From assembly GCF_003263515.1 (NCBI RefSeq), contig NZ_JYDE01000012.1, forward strand, positions 24,774-88,773: a DNA stretch of 64,000 nucleotides. The letters are read 5' to 3'. Both the position numbers and the translations under genes were made by a program. This stretch comes from Rahnella inusitata. GTDB taxonomy: Bacteria; Pseudomonadota; Gammaproteobacteria; Enterobacterales; Enterobacteriaceae. Under the pieces are notes generated by a model. That model worked only from the letters and a program-made list of their open reading frames with translations. It was not told the origin of the DNA and ran no database searches. Of the stretch, positions 47,413 to 57,858 are shown in pieces. Position 1 is the first letter of the stretch; each line of letters starts with the position of its first letter.

Positions 47413-48465
47413 GTGATGATGTTTTTCCTGGAAGAAACGCTGATAAATACGCTTGTTGGCATGTGTATCACCTATACGTGCATTTCTGTTCCTTTTTTAT
47501 TTGTGAAGTTTACCGAGAAAAACAGCCTGCTGGTAAAATGTGGCCTTGGCGTGCTGGTCGGGCTGGCCAGTGCCTATATTTTCAGGGATGGCATCGCCAA
47601 TCACGTCGCCCTTTTCAGCGTGATCATCTCACCCATTACCTTCGGTTTTATTTTCTTTGGTTATCCGGTTTTAATTTTTGGCATTATTACCAGCACTCTC
47701 TTTATCTTCGGTGATACCAGTTATTACGATGTGTTTTCCGTGGTCTATTTTTTGTGTCTGGTCGGGTTTCATCTCACAAAGCGCAGAGGTATGGCGTATG
47801 TGATCATTTCTTACTCCATTGCACAAAGCGTAAATTTGTTTTCCCACGTTTCAGCGCTCAGTGAAAGCGGCTACTGGCAGCTGGCGATTGCCAAAACCTC
47901 CCTGAGCTTAGTCTTTCTGATGATGCTGTATTTCGCCTTTGGTAAGCTGCTCGACCTTTCAACCAGCCAACACTATTTCAAGAAGGCCTCCGAAACGGAT
48001 CCTCTTACCGGCGTCAGTAATCGTCGGAGTATTGATCTCTATTTAAAAAAGGTCGAACAGTCTGAGAATACGCAATTTTGTGTATTTATGCTGGATATCG
48101 ATAATTTCAAATCGATTAATGATAATTTCGGCCATCCTTTCGGTGACACGATAATCAGCACAGTGGCAAAGCTCATTAAGAAGAATATCCGTAGCCATGA
48201 TTTCGTGGGTAGATACGGCGGAGAAGAGTTTATTATTATCTTAAATTCCAGTCTGGATAATGCGCTGCCGGTGGCCGAGAAAATGCGGGTCATTATTCAG
48301 GAACACGTTAGTGAAACTGATTCTCAGGAAAGTGTTTGCGTCACCGTATCCGTTGGCATTGCCGAACATGCTTCCGGCTCACCGGTCAATATTGCCGTCG
48401 CTAACGCCGATAGCGCACTTTATAAAGCCAAGACCGGGGGTAAAAACAGGGTCGAAGTGTATTAG
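47413..48465 (+). CDS. Membrane GGDEF diguanylate cyclase
   Basis: 350 residues. Residues ~1-185 contain six or so hydrophobic helices of an integral sensory domain (5TMR-LYT/MHYT-like size; not identified). The C-terminal GGDEF domain begins DPLTGVSNRRSIDLYLKK; metal-binding DIDNFKSIND and active site GRYGGEEF are intact, and the product-inhibition I-site RSHD lies five residues before GGEEF. So it should synthesise cyclic di-GMP with feedback inhibition. Located beside cheV, it may link motility and sessility. First codons ATG ATG ATG leave the exact start open. Confidence 0.9.
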   Translation: MMMFFLEETLINTLVGMCITYTCISVPFLFVKFTEKNSLLVKCGLGVLVGLASAYIFRDGIANHVALFSVIISPITFGFIFFGYPVLIFGIITSTLFIFGDTSYYDVFSVVYFLCLVGFHLTKRRGMAYVIISYSIAQSVNLFSHVSALSESGYWQLAIAKTSLSLVFLMMLYFAFGKLLDLSTSQHYFKKASETDPLTGVSNRRSIDLYLKKVEQSENTQFCVFMLDIDNFKSINDNFGHPFGDTIISTVAKLIKKNIRSHDFVGRYGGEEFIIILNSSLDNALPVAEKMRVIIQEHVSETDSQESVCVTVSVGIAEHASGSPVNIAVANADSALYKAKTGGKNRVEVY

Positions 48466-48671
48466 GTGGCAGTAAGCAAAGACTAAGCCTGACAAGATTC
48501 AGAAGCCGAAAGAGAGACAGTTCATCAAATAAACTGAATCCTTATGTTAAACAATTGATATTTATTCTCATCCCCGCCCGACGTACAGTGATCTCATAAA
48601 TGCGCGATTTTCTGCACAAGCTGTCTGGTTAATCCGCTCATGGTCACACGAGGTTTGAGGATAATTTCGCT

Positions 48672-49697
48672 ATGAAAAAAATTGGTTTCTTATCATTTGG
48701 TCACTGGACGCCGTCTCCCCAGTCAGGCACGCGCTCGGCATCAGATGCCCTGCTGCAATCCATTGATCTTGCTGTGGCGGCAGAAGAACTCGGTGCCGAC
48801 GGCGCATATTTCCGAGTGCATCACTTTGCCCGCCAGCTGAGCTCTCCGTTTGCGTTGCTCGCGGCCATTGGGGCGAAGACGCGTAGTATTGAGATTGGTA
48901 CGGGTGTTATCGACATGCGTTATGAAAATCCGCTGTATATGGCTGAAAATGCCAGCGCGGCGGATCTGATTTCCGGTGGTCGCTTACAGCTTGGGATCAG
49001 CCGCGGGTCGCCGGAACAGGTGATTGATGGCTGGCGGTATTTTGGATACCAGCCGGCAGAAGGGGAAACCGAGGCCGATATGGCGCGGCGTCATACTGAA
49101 GTGTTGCTGGATGTACTGCGTGGGGAAGGATTTGCTAAACCAAACCCTCAGCCAATGTTCCCAAATCCGCCGGGACTTCTGCGCCCTGAGCCGTATTCAG
49201 AAGGTTTGCGTGAGCGCATCTGGTGGGGCGCCAGTTCGAACGCCACCGCAGTCTGGGCCGCTAAACTCGGCATGAATCTGCAAAGCTCTACGCTCAAAGA
49301 TGATGAGACCGGCGAGCCGTTCCATATCCAGCAGGCGCAGCAGATCCGTGCTTACCGGGCTGCATGGGCAGAAGCGGGCCATCAGCGTACGCCACGCGTT
49401 TCTGTCAGCCGCAGCATTTTTGCGCTGATGGACGACCGTGACCGCGCATATTTTGGCGCCAGCAGTCACGACAGCGATAAGGTCGGTTTCATTGATGAGA
49501 AAACACGCGCCATTTTTGGACGCAGTTATGCCGCTGATCCGCAGACGTTGATCAAACAACTCCAACAGGATGAAGCCATTGCCGAGGCGGACACTCTGCT
49601 GCTGACTGTGCCCAACCAGCTGGGTGTTGATTACAACGTGCACGTCATTGAATCGATTCTCAAACACGTGGCACCGGCCATGGGCTGGCGCGATTAA
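48672..49697 (+). CDS. LLM-class flavin-dependent oxidoreductase
   Basis: 341 residues, luciferase-like fold, third such enzyme in the window. MKKIGFLSFGHWTPSPQSGT, GADGAYFRVHHFARQLSSPF and LISGGRLQLGISRGSPEQVI are family-like. Substrate unknown. It has its own terminator and lies 260 bp upstream of katG, with no other partner gene. Confidence 0.87.
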   Translation: MKKIGFLSFGHWTPSPQSGTRSASDALLQSIDLAVAAEELGADGAYFRVHHFARQLSSPFALLAAIGAKTRSIEIGTGVIDMRYENPLYMAENASAADLISGGRLQLGISRGSPEQVIDGWRYFGYQPAEGETEADMARRHTEVLLDVLRGEGFAKPNPQPMFPNPPGLLRPEPYSEGLRERIWWGASSNATAVWAAKLGMNLQSSTLKDDETGEPFHIQQAQQIRAYRAAWAEAGHQRTPRVSVSRSIFALMDDRDRAYFGASSHDSDKVGFIDEKTRAIFGRSYAADPQTLIKQLQQDEAIAEADTLLLTVPNQLGVDYNVHVIESILKHVAPAMGWRD

Positions 49698-49720
49698 TGC
49701 GCTGATGACATCAGAACCTG

Positions 49721-49752
49721 AAGCCCGCTTATGGCAACGTAAGCGGGCTTTT
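49721..49752 (+). terminator. Terminator after the LLM gene
   Basis: AAGCCCGCTTA and TAAGCGGGCTTTT around TGGCAACG form an intrinsic terminator 23 bp after the stop. Confidence 0.9.
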
Positions 49753-49942
49753 CTTATTTTGCGACGCTGACAGAAAATCCGCTGAGACGAAGTGGTTATT
49801 CTATAATCAGTCAGGACATTTTTTCTGATGATAAAACGCGCAAAAAGCACGTAAAAATCCGAAGGGAAGGACTATCAAATACATAGGGTGATTCAGATGT
49901 GACTGTCGTTGATCCGCGTATAGAGTAGCAATGAGACTATAA

Positions 49943-52168
<2,226 letters not shown>

Positions 52169-52207
52169 TAATTGTTGCTCAGCCTTAAACGTTGATAGTG
52201 CAACGTC

Positions 52208-52243
52208 AAAGCCCGCCCGAGGAGACTTGAGCGGGTTTTTTTT
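52208..52243 (+). terminator. Terminator after katG
   Basis: AAAGCCCGC and GCGGGTTTTTTTT around CCGAGGAGACTTGA form an intrinsic terminator 40 bp past the stop. Confidence 0.88.
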
Positions 52244-52414
52244 ATATGCCTATTATTCTTTCATCACCATGACCTTTAAAGGTTTAATGCTCTGACGTCT
52301 GGATAAATATTATGCGGAATGTGATAAACCTTGCCGCTTCTCTTTGGCAGAAAGAACGAAGGCATGGGCTGAAGCAGGCTTTCACTTCCTCCGTTTGCCT
52401 CACTCACTCAGACA

Positions 52415-53320
52415 TTAGTCAAAATAAGGTTTCAACACTTCTTCAGTCCAATTCATAAAAGCCCTGACTCGTTGCGACAGATTGCGCCGGTGCGCGACGA
52501 CGAAAGATGCATTCAGCGGCTCGGGCCGCAGAGTGGGAAGGACTTCAACCAACGCGCCAGATTTTATATGGGGTACGAGCGCGGAATACCCTCCCTGAAT
52601 TAACCCTAACCCCGCCAGTCCTGCTTCATGGTAAGCGGGCACGCTGTTGACCGTCATCGTGCCGGGTAACATCAGTGAACTGTAGCCATTACCGGACGGA
52701 TATTCCCATCCGTCAGGTTTCGCGCCAAAATTGCGCATGTAATGAACCATCTTGTGTCCCTGATTAAGAAGATCATCAATCGTCTGCGGCACACCGAAGC
52801 GTTTCAGATAGCCTGGACTCGCCGCATTGATCATCCGTAATTTTCCCAGCGGTCGGGCAATCAGGGTCTCATCAACAATGGGTCCCAGACGAATTACGCA
52901 ATCAAATCCTTCCAGAACCAGATCCACACGGCGGTCAGTACTTGAAAGCTCAAGTTCGAATTCCGGGTGAGCATCCAGTAGTTGTGGTAGTGCGGGGATA
53001 ATGACGCTTTCTGCCAGAATTGCTGGCATATCAACACGTAAACGCCCTCGCAGAGACATGCCGCCAGATAAAAACATTGACTGCAGTTCGTCTGCTTCCG
53101 CCAGCAGGTCTCGTGCCCGTGAATAAAAAATGCGGCCATCTTCGGTCAACTGCACGGTCCGGGTGGTGCGGTGCAAAAGCGTAGCGCCTACGTCGTGTTC
53201 GAGCTCGCGCACCACTATTGAAGCACGTCCTTTCTGAATACCAAGGCTTTCAGCTGCCTGGGTAAAGCTCTTCATTTCCGCCACGCGCGCAAAAATGATC
53301 AGTGCCTCAAGATTTTTCAT
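52415..53320 (-). CDS. LysR-family transcriptional regulator
   Basis: 301 residues. The N-terminal helix-turn-helix (FARVAEMKSFTQAAESLGIQ, KGRASIVVRELEHDVGATLL) is followed by a LysR substrate domain (LSSTDRRVDLVLEGFDCVIR, HKMVHYMRNFGAKPDGWEYP). The group resembles regulators that sit next to short oxidoreductases. It is divergent from the aldo/keto reductase gene (165-bp gap), which it probably controls. Confidence 0.88.
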   Translation of the reverse strand: MKNLEALIIFARVAEMKSFTQAAESLGIQKGRASIVVRELEHDVGATLLHRTTRTVQLTEDGRIFYSRARDLLAEADELQSMFLSGGMSLRGRLRVDMPAILAESVIIPALPQLLDAHPEFELELSSTDRRVDLVLEGFDCVIRLGPIVDETLIARPLGKLRMINAASPGYLKRFGVPQTIDDLLNQGHKMVHYMRNFGAKPDGWEYPSGNGYSSLMLPGTMTVNSVPAYHEAGLAGLGLIQGGYSALVPHIKSGALVEVLPTLRPEPLNASFVVAHRRNLSQRVRAFMNWTEEVLKPYFD

Positions 53321-53438
53321 TGTTCCTCTTTAAGATAACAGTGCGTTAGTTTTTAGGTTATTTATGCCTACTGTAATACTTAATAGACTGTCTTCACACC
53401 GCGTTATCCAGCGCAAACACTTACTGAAGGCAATTATC

Positions 53439-53489
53439 ATGACTCAACCCCTTTCAATGCTTAAATCTGTCGTCGTCTATCGGAAATGA
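53439..53489 (+). CDS. 16-codon upstream ORF overlapping the aldo/keto reductase start
   Basis: Reads MTQPLSMLKSVVVYRK and its TGA overlaps the reductase ATG (ATGA). GAAGG lies upstream, while the reductase ATG itself lacks a ribosome site. It may translationally couple the reductase, or be the 5' remnant of a lost gene. Confidence 0.4.
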   Translation: MTQPLSMLKSVVVYRK

Positions 53490-54535
53490 AATATAAGCAA
53501 CTTGGGCGTACAGGCTTGTTTGTTTCAGAATTGTGTCTCGGCACAATGACGTTGGGCGGCAACAAGGATGCTGGCATGTGGTCCTCCATTGGCGCAGTAG
53601 AACAGGACGAAGCAAATCAGATTATTGCGCGAGCGCTCACCGCCGGGATTAACTTTATCGATACCGCCGACATTTATTCCTTCGGCCAGTCTGAACGTAT
53701 TACAGGCATCGCACTGAGAGAACTCGGTATTGCACGCAACGACATTGTTCTTGCCACAAAAACGGGTGGGGTGATGGGGCCTGGGCCTAACGCACAGGGA
53801 GCCTCTCGCGGGCATATTATGGATTCAGTGCAGAGAAGCCTGGAAAGACTCCAGGTCGATCACATTGACTTGTACCAGATTCATGCGAGCGATCCTGTCA
53901 CGCCCGTTGAGGAAACGCTGCGTGCGCTTGACGATCTCACTCGGCAGGGGCTGGTTCGTTATGTCGGTGTGTCGAACTGGGCCGCAGGTAAGCTCGGTAA
54001 AGCACTTGGCCTGAGTGAGGCACGTCATACAACACGTTTTGAGACACTTCAGGCTTATTACTCCATAGCCGGGCGTGATGTGGAGCGGGAATTAGTGCCC
54101 CTGATCCGCGAGGAAAAAATGGGTCTCCTTGTCTGGTCGCCGCTTGCTGGCGGATTACTTTCAGGAAAATACGAACCCGGTTCATCAGCCGAAGTCGACA
54201 GCCGCCGCAGTAAATTCGATTTCCCACCCGTCGATCGCGATCACGCAGGGCAATGCGTTGCCGAAATGCGCGCCATTGCACAAGAACACGGCGTATCAGT
54301 CAGTCAGATAGCGCTTGCGTGGCTATTGGCCAGACCCTGTGTCACCAGCGTCATTATCGGCGTAAAGCGTATCGGGCAGCTCGACGACAACCTCGGCGCA
54401 CCCGATATCATTCTGACAACAGAGGAACTGGTTCGACTGGATGAGGTAAGCGCTTTGCCGCCTTATTATCCCGGATGGATGATTGAGCATCAGGACGCCG
54501 CTCGCCACCAGGCATCTTCCGGTCCCCAAAACTGA
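53486..54535 (+). CDS. Aldo/keto reductase
   Basis: 349-residue NADPH-dependent AKR of the YajO/Tas-like group. Catalytic Asp and Tyr are in INFIDTADIYSFG, Lys in VLATKTGG, and His in IDLYQIHASD; the cofactor segment is SVIIGVKRIGQLDDNL. A long C-terminal loop is present. The start has no visible Shine-Dalgarno but overlaps a short upstream ORF. Divergent from the LysR gene and followed by a DUF1330 gene. Confidence 0.92.
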   Translation: MKYKQLGRTGLFVSELCLGTMTLGGNKDAGMWSSIGAVEQDEANQIIARALTAGINFIDTADIYSFGQSERITGIALRELGIARNDIVLATKTGGVMGPGPNAQGASRGHIMDSVQRSLERLQVDHIDLYQIHASDPVTPVEETLRALDDLTRQGLVRYVGVSNWAAGKLGKALGLSEARHTTRFETLQAYYSIAGRDVERELVPLIREEKMGLLVWSPLAGGLLSGKYEPGSSAEVDSRRSKFDFPPVDRDHAGQCVAEMRAIAQEHGVSVSQIALAWLLARPCVTSVIIGVKRIGQLDDNLGAPDIILTTEELVRLDEVSALPPYYPGWMIEHQDAARHQASSGPQN

Positions 54536-54637
54536 ATACGATTAAAACGTTGTAAAACCCACATCCCGCGGCCTGCATGTTCGCCTGCCGAAGTGCATTG
54601 CGCTGGGATAAACCACGTCTGACAAAAGAGATAAAAA

Positions 54638-54928
54638 ATGAATAAAGGTTATCTAATCGCACATGTCACTGTATCGAACGCTGTTGCTTACGCCGAATAT
54701 GCGAAGGCTGCCGGAGAAGCAATGCAGGCGTTCAGTCCAAAGGTTATTGCCTGGTCCGGGCAGTATGAAAACCTTGAGGGAGAATCCCACGAAAGGCATG
54801 TTGTCTTCGAGTTTGCTTCTTTTGCTGAGGCCAAACGTTTTTATGAGAGTCCTCAATATCAGGCAGCCAGAGCCATACGTGCAGGGGCTGCGACCGGGAC
54901 TTTTGTGCTGGTTGAAGGTGCAGCTTAA
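54638..54928 (+). CDS. DUF1330 family protein
   Basis: 96 residues, dimeric alpha+beta barrel (ferredoxin-like) of the DUF1330 type: KGYLIAHVTVSNAVAYAEYA, HVVFEFASFAEAKRFYESPQ and YQAARAIRAGA. Enzymatic role unknown. It is 102 bp after the aldo/keto reductase and may be in its transcript. Confidence 0.9.
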   Translation: MNKGYLIAHVTVSNAVAYAEYAKAAGEAMQAFSPKVIAWSGQYENLEGESHERHVVFEFASFAEAKRFYESPQYQAARAIRAGAATGTFVLVEGAA

Positions 54929-54968
54929 TTTTCGGCGTAATGCTTGATAAAAAAGTTAAAACTGCTTT

Positions 54969-55004
54969 GGCAAGAAGGTCTGTCTGATGACAGACCTTCT
55001 TGCC
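54969..55004. terminator. Perfect 16-bp hairpin after the DUF1330 gene
   Basis: GGCAAGAAGGTCTGTC-TGAT-GACAGACCTTCTTGCC, a perfect 16-bp stem with a four-base loop, 40 bp past the stop. There is no T run; it is still the likely transcript end in both directions. Confidence 0.6.
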
Positions 55005-55040
55005 AGATATGATGTTCCTTGGGAGCATTCAGATTCGCAT

Positions 55041-55064
55041 GTCTGCTTTGTGCCAGAAGCGGAC
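55041..55064. repeat. Dispersed hairpin repeat, copy 1
   Basis: GTCTGCTT-TGTGCCAG-AAGCGGAC, flanked by GCAT...ATGC. Best-preserved unit of a repeat family with stem GTCYGCTT/AAGCGGAC found only in the last 9 kb of the window. Confidence 0.75.
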
Positions 55065-55149
55065 GTAGCATGCATCATGTTATGATTCATTCAGTGAGAA
55101 GGGTTCACTCCTGTTTCCAGCTCATAGAGAACAAAAGGCTCTAAAAATT

Positions 55150-55686
55150 ATGACATCATTCATTGAGAACCAAGTCATGGATTTTACTATCGGTCCCACT
55201 CATCCTGAGCACTTTGACAAGCTTCGCGCTATTGAACTGGCTGCTTTTGAAACATTGCGTAATGCAGGTGCGGTAACAGGCGAGGCGGGGGCAAGTAGCC
55301 TCGAGGAACTGAGCAATTTCAGTCGTAACGGTCTGTTACTAACGGCCTATACGTCTGATTCAGTTCCTGTAGGATTTGTAGCAGGCAAAGTTGAAGGCAC
55401 ATGGCTGCACATTGCTGAAATTGATGTACATCCGCAATGGCAGCGAAATGGAATCGGCAGACTGCTTATGGAGAGAATTCTCCTTACTGGGCAACAACGC
55501 GGTCTGGCTGGTGCCACGCTGACAACAGACAAGATGGTCGCTTTTAATGCCAGATTTTACGGTACATTAGGATTTAATATTGTGGAAGGCCACGCACAAC
55601 CTCCGCATCTGGTAAGCCTAATTGCTGAAGAGATTTCTAAGGGTTTCATCCCGGCGCGACGTGTTGCAATGTGGGTTACCTTTTAG
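55150..55686 (+). CDS. GNAT-family N-acetyltransferase
   Basis: 178 residues with the acetyl-CoA motif VHPQWQRNGIGRLLMERILL (Q-x-x-G-x-G) and a downstream FYGTLGFNIVEGH. An ATG 12 codons in (MDFTIGPTHPEHFDKLRAIE) is an alternative start. Substrate unknown. Flanked by hairpin repeats of the accessory region. Confidence 0.87.
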   Translation: MTSFIENQVMDFTIGPTHPEHFDKLRAIELAAFETLRNAGAVTGEAGASSLEELSNFSRNGLLLTAYTSDSVPVGFVAGKVEGTWLHIAEIDVHPQWQRNGIGRLLMERILLTGQQRGLAGATLTTDKMVAFNARFYGTLGFNIVEGHAQPPHLVSLIAEEISKGFIPARRVAMWVTF

Positions 55687-55693
55687 GACTCAG

Positions 55694-55756
55694 GTCCGCT
55701 TTTCGCTCACAGCGGACAGTCCGTCTGCAACCGGCGGATATGTGCCATAGGCAGAC
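55694..55756. repeat. Dispersed hairpin repeat, copy 2 (two units)
   Basis: GTCCGCT-TTTCGCTCAC-AGCGGAC (55694-55717), then a degenerate second unit GTCTGC...GTGCCATAG-GCAGAC ending at 55756. Confidence 0.65.
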
Positions 55757-55776
55757 ATGAAGGAAGTGGAATTGGT

Positions 55777-56217
55777 TTAAATACCGCGATGTTTCTCTAA
55801 TTTGATATCAGTGCCATTAATATTTGTTTCATTGCCCCAGCCCAGTTGCATGTAGAATTTCGCCGCGCGACTATTTTTATCGGTTTCCAGCCAAGCAATC
55901 TCATGATGTTCGAATAATTCCTGCTCAGCTAACATAACAAGCCTGCGACCTACACCTCTGCCTTCATATTCCGGGAGAACAAAGGCCGCAAAAAGACATC
56001 CTTCATCCTGCAAAATCATTGTAAAACCGATGATTTTGTCGTTTTCAGTCGCAACCCATGCGCAATGATTCTTCTCAATCATATCGGCAACGGCGCTTTC
56101 GGTAATCCCCATCTGCCGCATTTCTTCACGACTCAGATGATTCTCGATTACCGATGTTCTCACTTCGAACATACCATCAATATCAGAAAGTTGAGCTGTT
56201 CTAACATTGATACTCAT
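55777..56217 (-). CDS. GNAT-family N-acetyltransferase
   Basis: 146 residues, motif PEYEGRGVGRRLVMLAEQEL for acetyl-CoA, C-terminal FYMQLGWGNE. Similar to small acetyltransferases found in accessory regions. Substrate unknown. Surrounded by AT-rich DNA. Confidence 0.87.
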   Translation of the reverse strand: MSINVRTAQLSDIDGMFEVRTSVIENHLSREEMRQMGITESAVADMIEKNHCAWVATENDKIIGFTMILQDEGCLFAAFVLPEYEGRGVGRRLVMLAEQELFEHHEIAWLETDKNSRAAKFYMQLGWGNETNINGTDIKLEKHRGI

Positions 56218-56313
56218 TAGCCTTACTCCATGTTTTATAATAAATTTTGATAATGATATCTGCCATGATCTTCAGAGAAACATAGGAATTTGAGCTCCAA
56301 GGCAGCTAATTAT

Positions 56314-56376
56314 ATCTGCTTTTCGCTCAAAGCTGACCATTCACATCAGCATGTTTGCTTCGTGCCAAAAGAGGAA
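56314..56376. repeat. Dispersed hairpin repeat, copy 3 (two units, degenerate)
   Basis: ATCTGCTTTTCGCTCAAAGC and TTTGCTTCGTGCCAAAAGAG: same two-unit layout with several stem mismatches. Confidence 0.55.
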
Positions 56377-56446
56377 ATTTTATAAATTGTATTAGGTAAA
56401 ACGCTACGATATTTTTCTCATCTGAGATGCAGATACTTTGTTCGGT

Positions 56447-56857
56447 TCACAGAACCTCAACAACCTCAAATTCTTCTGCGATCAGCTCCATTTCATCAGA
56501 AAAATAACCTTCACGAGTAAAAAACTTCTGATGCTCGTTCTGCCAATACTCAAGGCTCATATCACCTTCACCTTCCTTTCGGGCAAAGTCGGCGGTAACA
56601 TCACAAAAACGCACTAGTCGCATCGAAACCAATCTGATAACGCACACTGGTATATCCTGACTATCAAGGATGATGTTATAACTCCCAATCCTAGGTGCAT
56701 ATTCTTCTTGCTGGTAAGTTGCAAAAGAACCGCATGAGGCCGTTTTAATCCCTTTTATAATAAGGTCTGCAAGTTCGTTGGCCAGTTCTGGGCTATCACC
56801 AAATTGCCAAGCATTCGCGTTTGGATACTTCACCTTTAATTCATCAACCGCACACAT
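56447..56857 (-). CDS. ASCH-domain protein
   Basis: 136 residues with an ASCH (PUA-like) fold: AWQFGDSPELANELADLIIK, GIKTASCGSFATYQQEE and EYWQNEHQKFFTREGYF. ASCH proteins bind RNA or modified nucleosides; YqfB, a relative, is an amidohydrolase on N4-acetylcytidine. Exact role unknown. Confidence 0.87.
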   Translation of the reverse strand: MCAVDELKVKYPNANAWQFGDSPELANELADLIIKGIKTASCGSFATYQQEEYAPRIGSYNIILDSQDIPVCVIRLVSMRLVRFCDVTADFARKEGEGDMSLEYWQNEHQKFFTREGYFSDEMELIAEEFEVVEVL

Positions 56858-56953
56858 TTAAAGCCCTCTTAATCACATATAAAAAGAAATTTCATAATTG
56901 TTTTGAGCATGAATTGCCAGAAAATTTACATTGAAGCTCTCATATTACTTTCT

Positions 56954-56979
56954 TCGCCCGCTCCTCGCTCATAGCTGAC
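56954..56979. repeat. Dispersed hairpin repeat, copy 4 (one unit, degenerate)
   Basis: CGCCCGCTCCTCGCTCATAG followed by CTGAC, matching the CGCTCA-loop unit only. Confidence 0.45.
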
Positions 56980-57157
56980 TTTCATAGTTTGTCCCCGCCA
57001 CTAATCTCTGTCTCGTAGCCATACACAAGACAGTTGCTTGCAATTGATGCCGAATATCATTTAATCGATGATTTTGAATTGCGATGATATACCGCTGTTT
57101 CCCCCTGTTTTCTGTATGGTTAAATGCTTCGGGTTTTCGAAGTTAACTCAAATTTAA

Positions 57158-57463
57158 ATAGGGGCGCATGGATGGTCTGAAGCAGAGATGAAGCAATTTC
57201 GCAAATCAGATCGCGTGCGGGTTCTCATTCGATCCATCGTTGCGCATTCTATACGCGCGGGTTTTCGAGCGGTTCCGCCGGGGTCGACAGTGATCGCCGG
57301 TGATGTGGCTATCATTCAGCCCTATGCCGGCGGTAATCCCAGCGGGCATATGACGATGTACGACGGTACGACCTGGTATTCAGATTTCAGACAAAACAGC
57401 ATGTATCCGGGGGGCGGATATCGTGCGGCGCAGCCGGCCTACAAAATCTATAGGAAGAACTGA
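57158..57463 (+). pseudogene. Decayed amidase-effector gene (CHAP/NlpC-like, type VI amidase type)
   Basis: The C-terminal part reads GDVAIIQPYAGGNPSGHMTMYDG and WYSDFRQNSMYPGGGYRAAQ, matching small peptidoglycan amidase toxins of the CHAP/papain-like type seen as T6SS or Rhs-tip effectors, including the catalytic His in SGHM. The N-terminal part with the expected catalytic Cys (EAISQIRSRAGSHSIHRCAF) is present but in a different reading frame (TGC at 57241). Between the two blocks, only a few residues remain of the usual ~35. So the gene has at least one frameshift and an internal deletion. Its stop overlaps the start of the lipoprotein gene. Confidence 0.7.
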
Positions 57464-57858
57464 TGCGCGTGTTCATATTGCTCGCCATGTTTCTTGTCAC
57501 CGCGTGTAGCTCCGTCCCGGACGCTAATCAGCAGGCTATAAACCAGGTGAAGAGCTTTTATAGTTTCTATCTTCGTGCTTTTGTGAGCAATTCACCGCCG
57601 CCGCTGCAGTCGCCAGAAATGCGCCGTTACGTTGCAGCGGATACGCTGGCCCAGCTCGAAAGAATTAATCAACTCCCGGAGCCTGATTATTTTAACGCCG
57701 ATTATTTTACGTATAGCCAGGATTACGATCCTGCGTGGATTCCGGCTTTAAAGGTGGGGCTTCAGCTCGTAATCAAATGCCACTTCAGCCCGCACGGTGG
57801 CCAGAATATCCGCCAGGCTCCGTCTTGCGAAGGAAACTCAGTTACGGGCAGCACTTAG
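57463..57858 (+). CDS. Immunity-like lipoprotein, DUF3828 type, 3' truncated
   Basis: 131 residues. Signal peptide with lipobox LVTAC (Cys16), then a DUF3828-like body (QVKSFYSFYLRAFVSN, DYFNADYFTYSQDYD). DUF3828 lipoproteins commonly sit after amidase effectors and protect the periplasm. After about residue 100 (PALKVG) the sequence loses the expected fold and reads unrelated residues to a chance stop, so the gene is probably truncated. It overlaps the amidase pseudogene by one base (TGATG). Confidence 0.6.
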   Translation: MRVFILLAMFLVTACSSVPDANQQAINQVKSFYSFYLRAFVSNSPPPLQSPEMRRYVAADTLAQLERINQLPEPDYFNADYFTYSQDYDPAWIPALKVGLQLVIKCHFSPHGGQNIRQAPSCEGNSVTGST

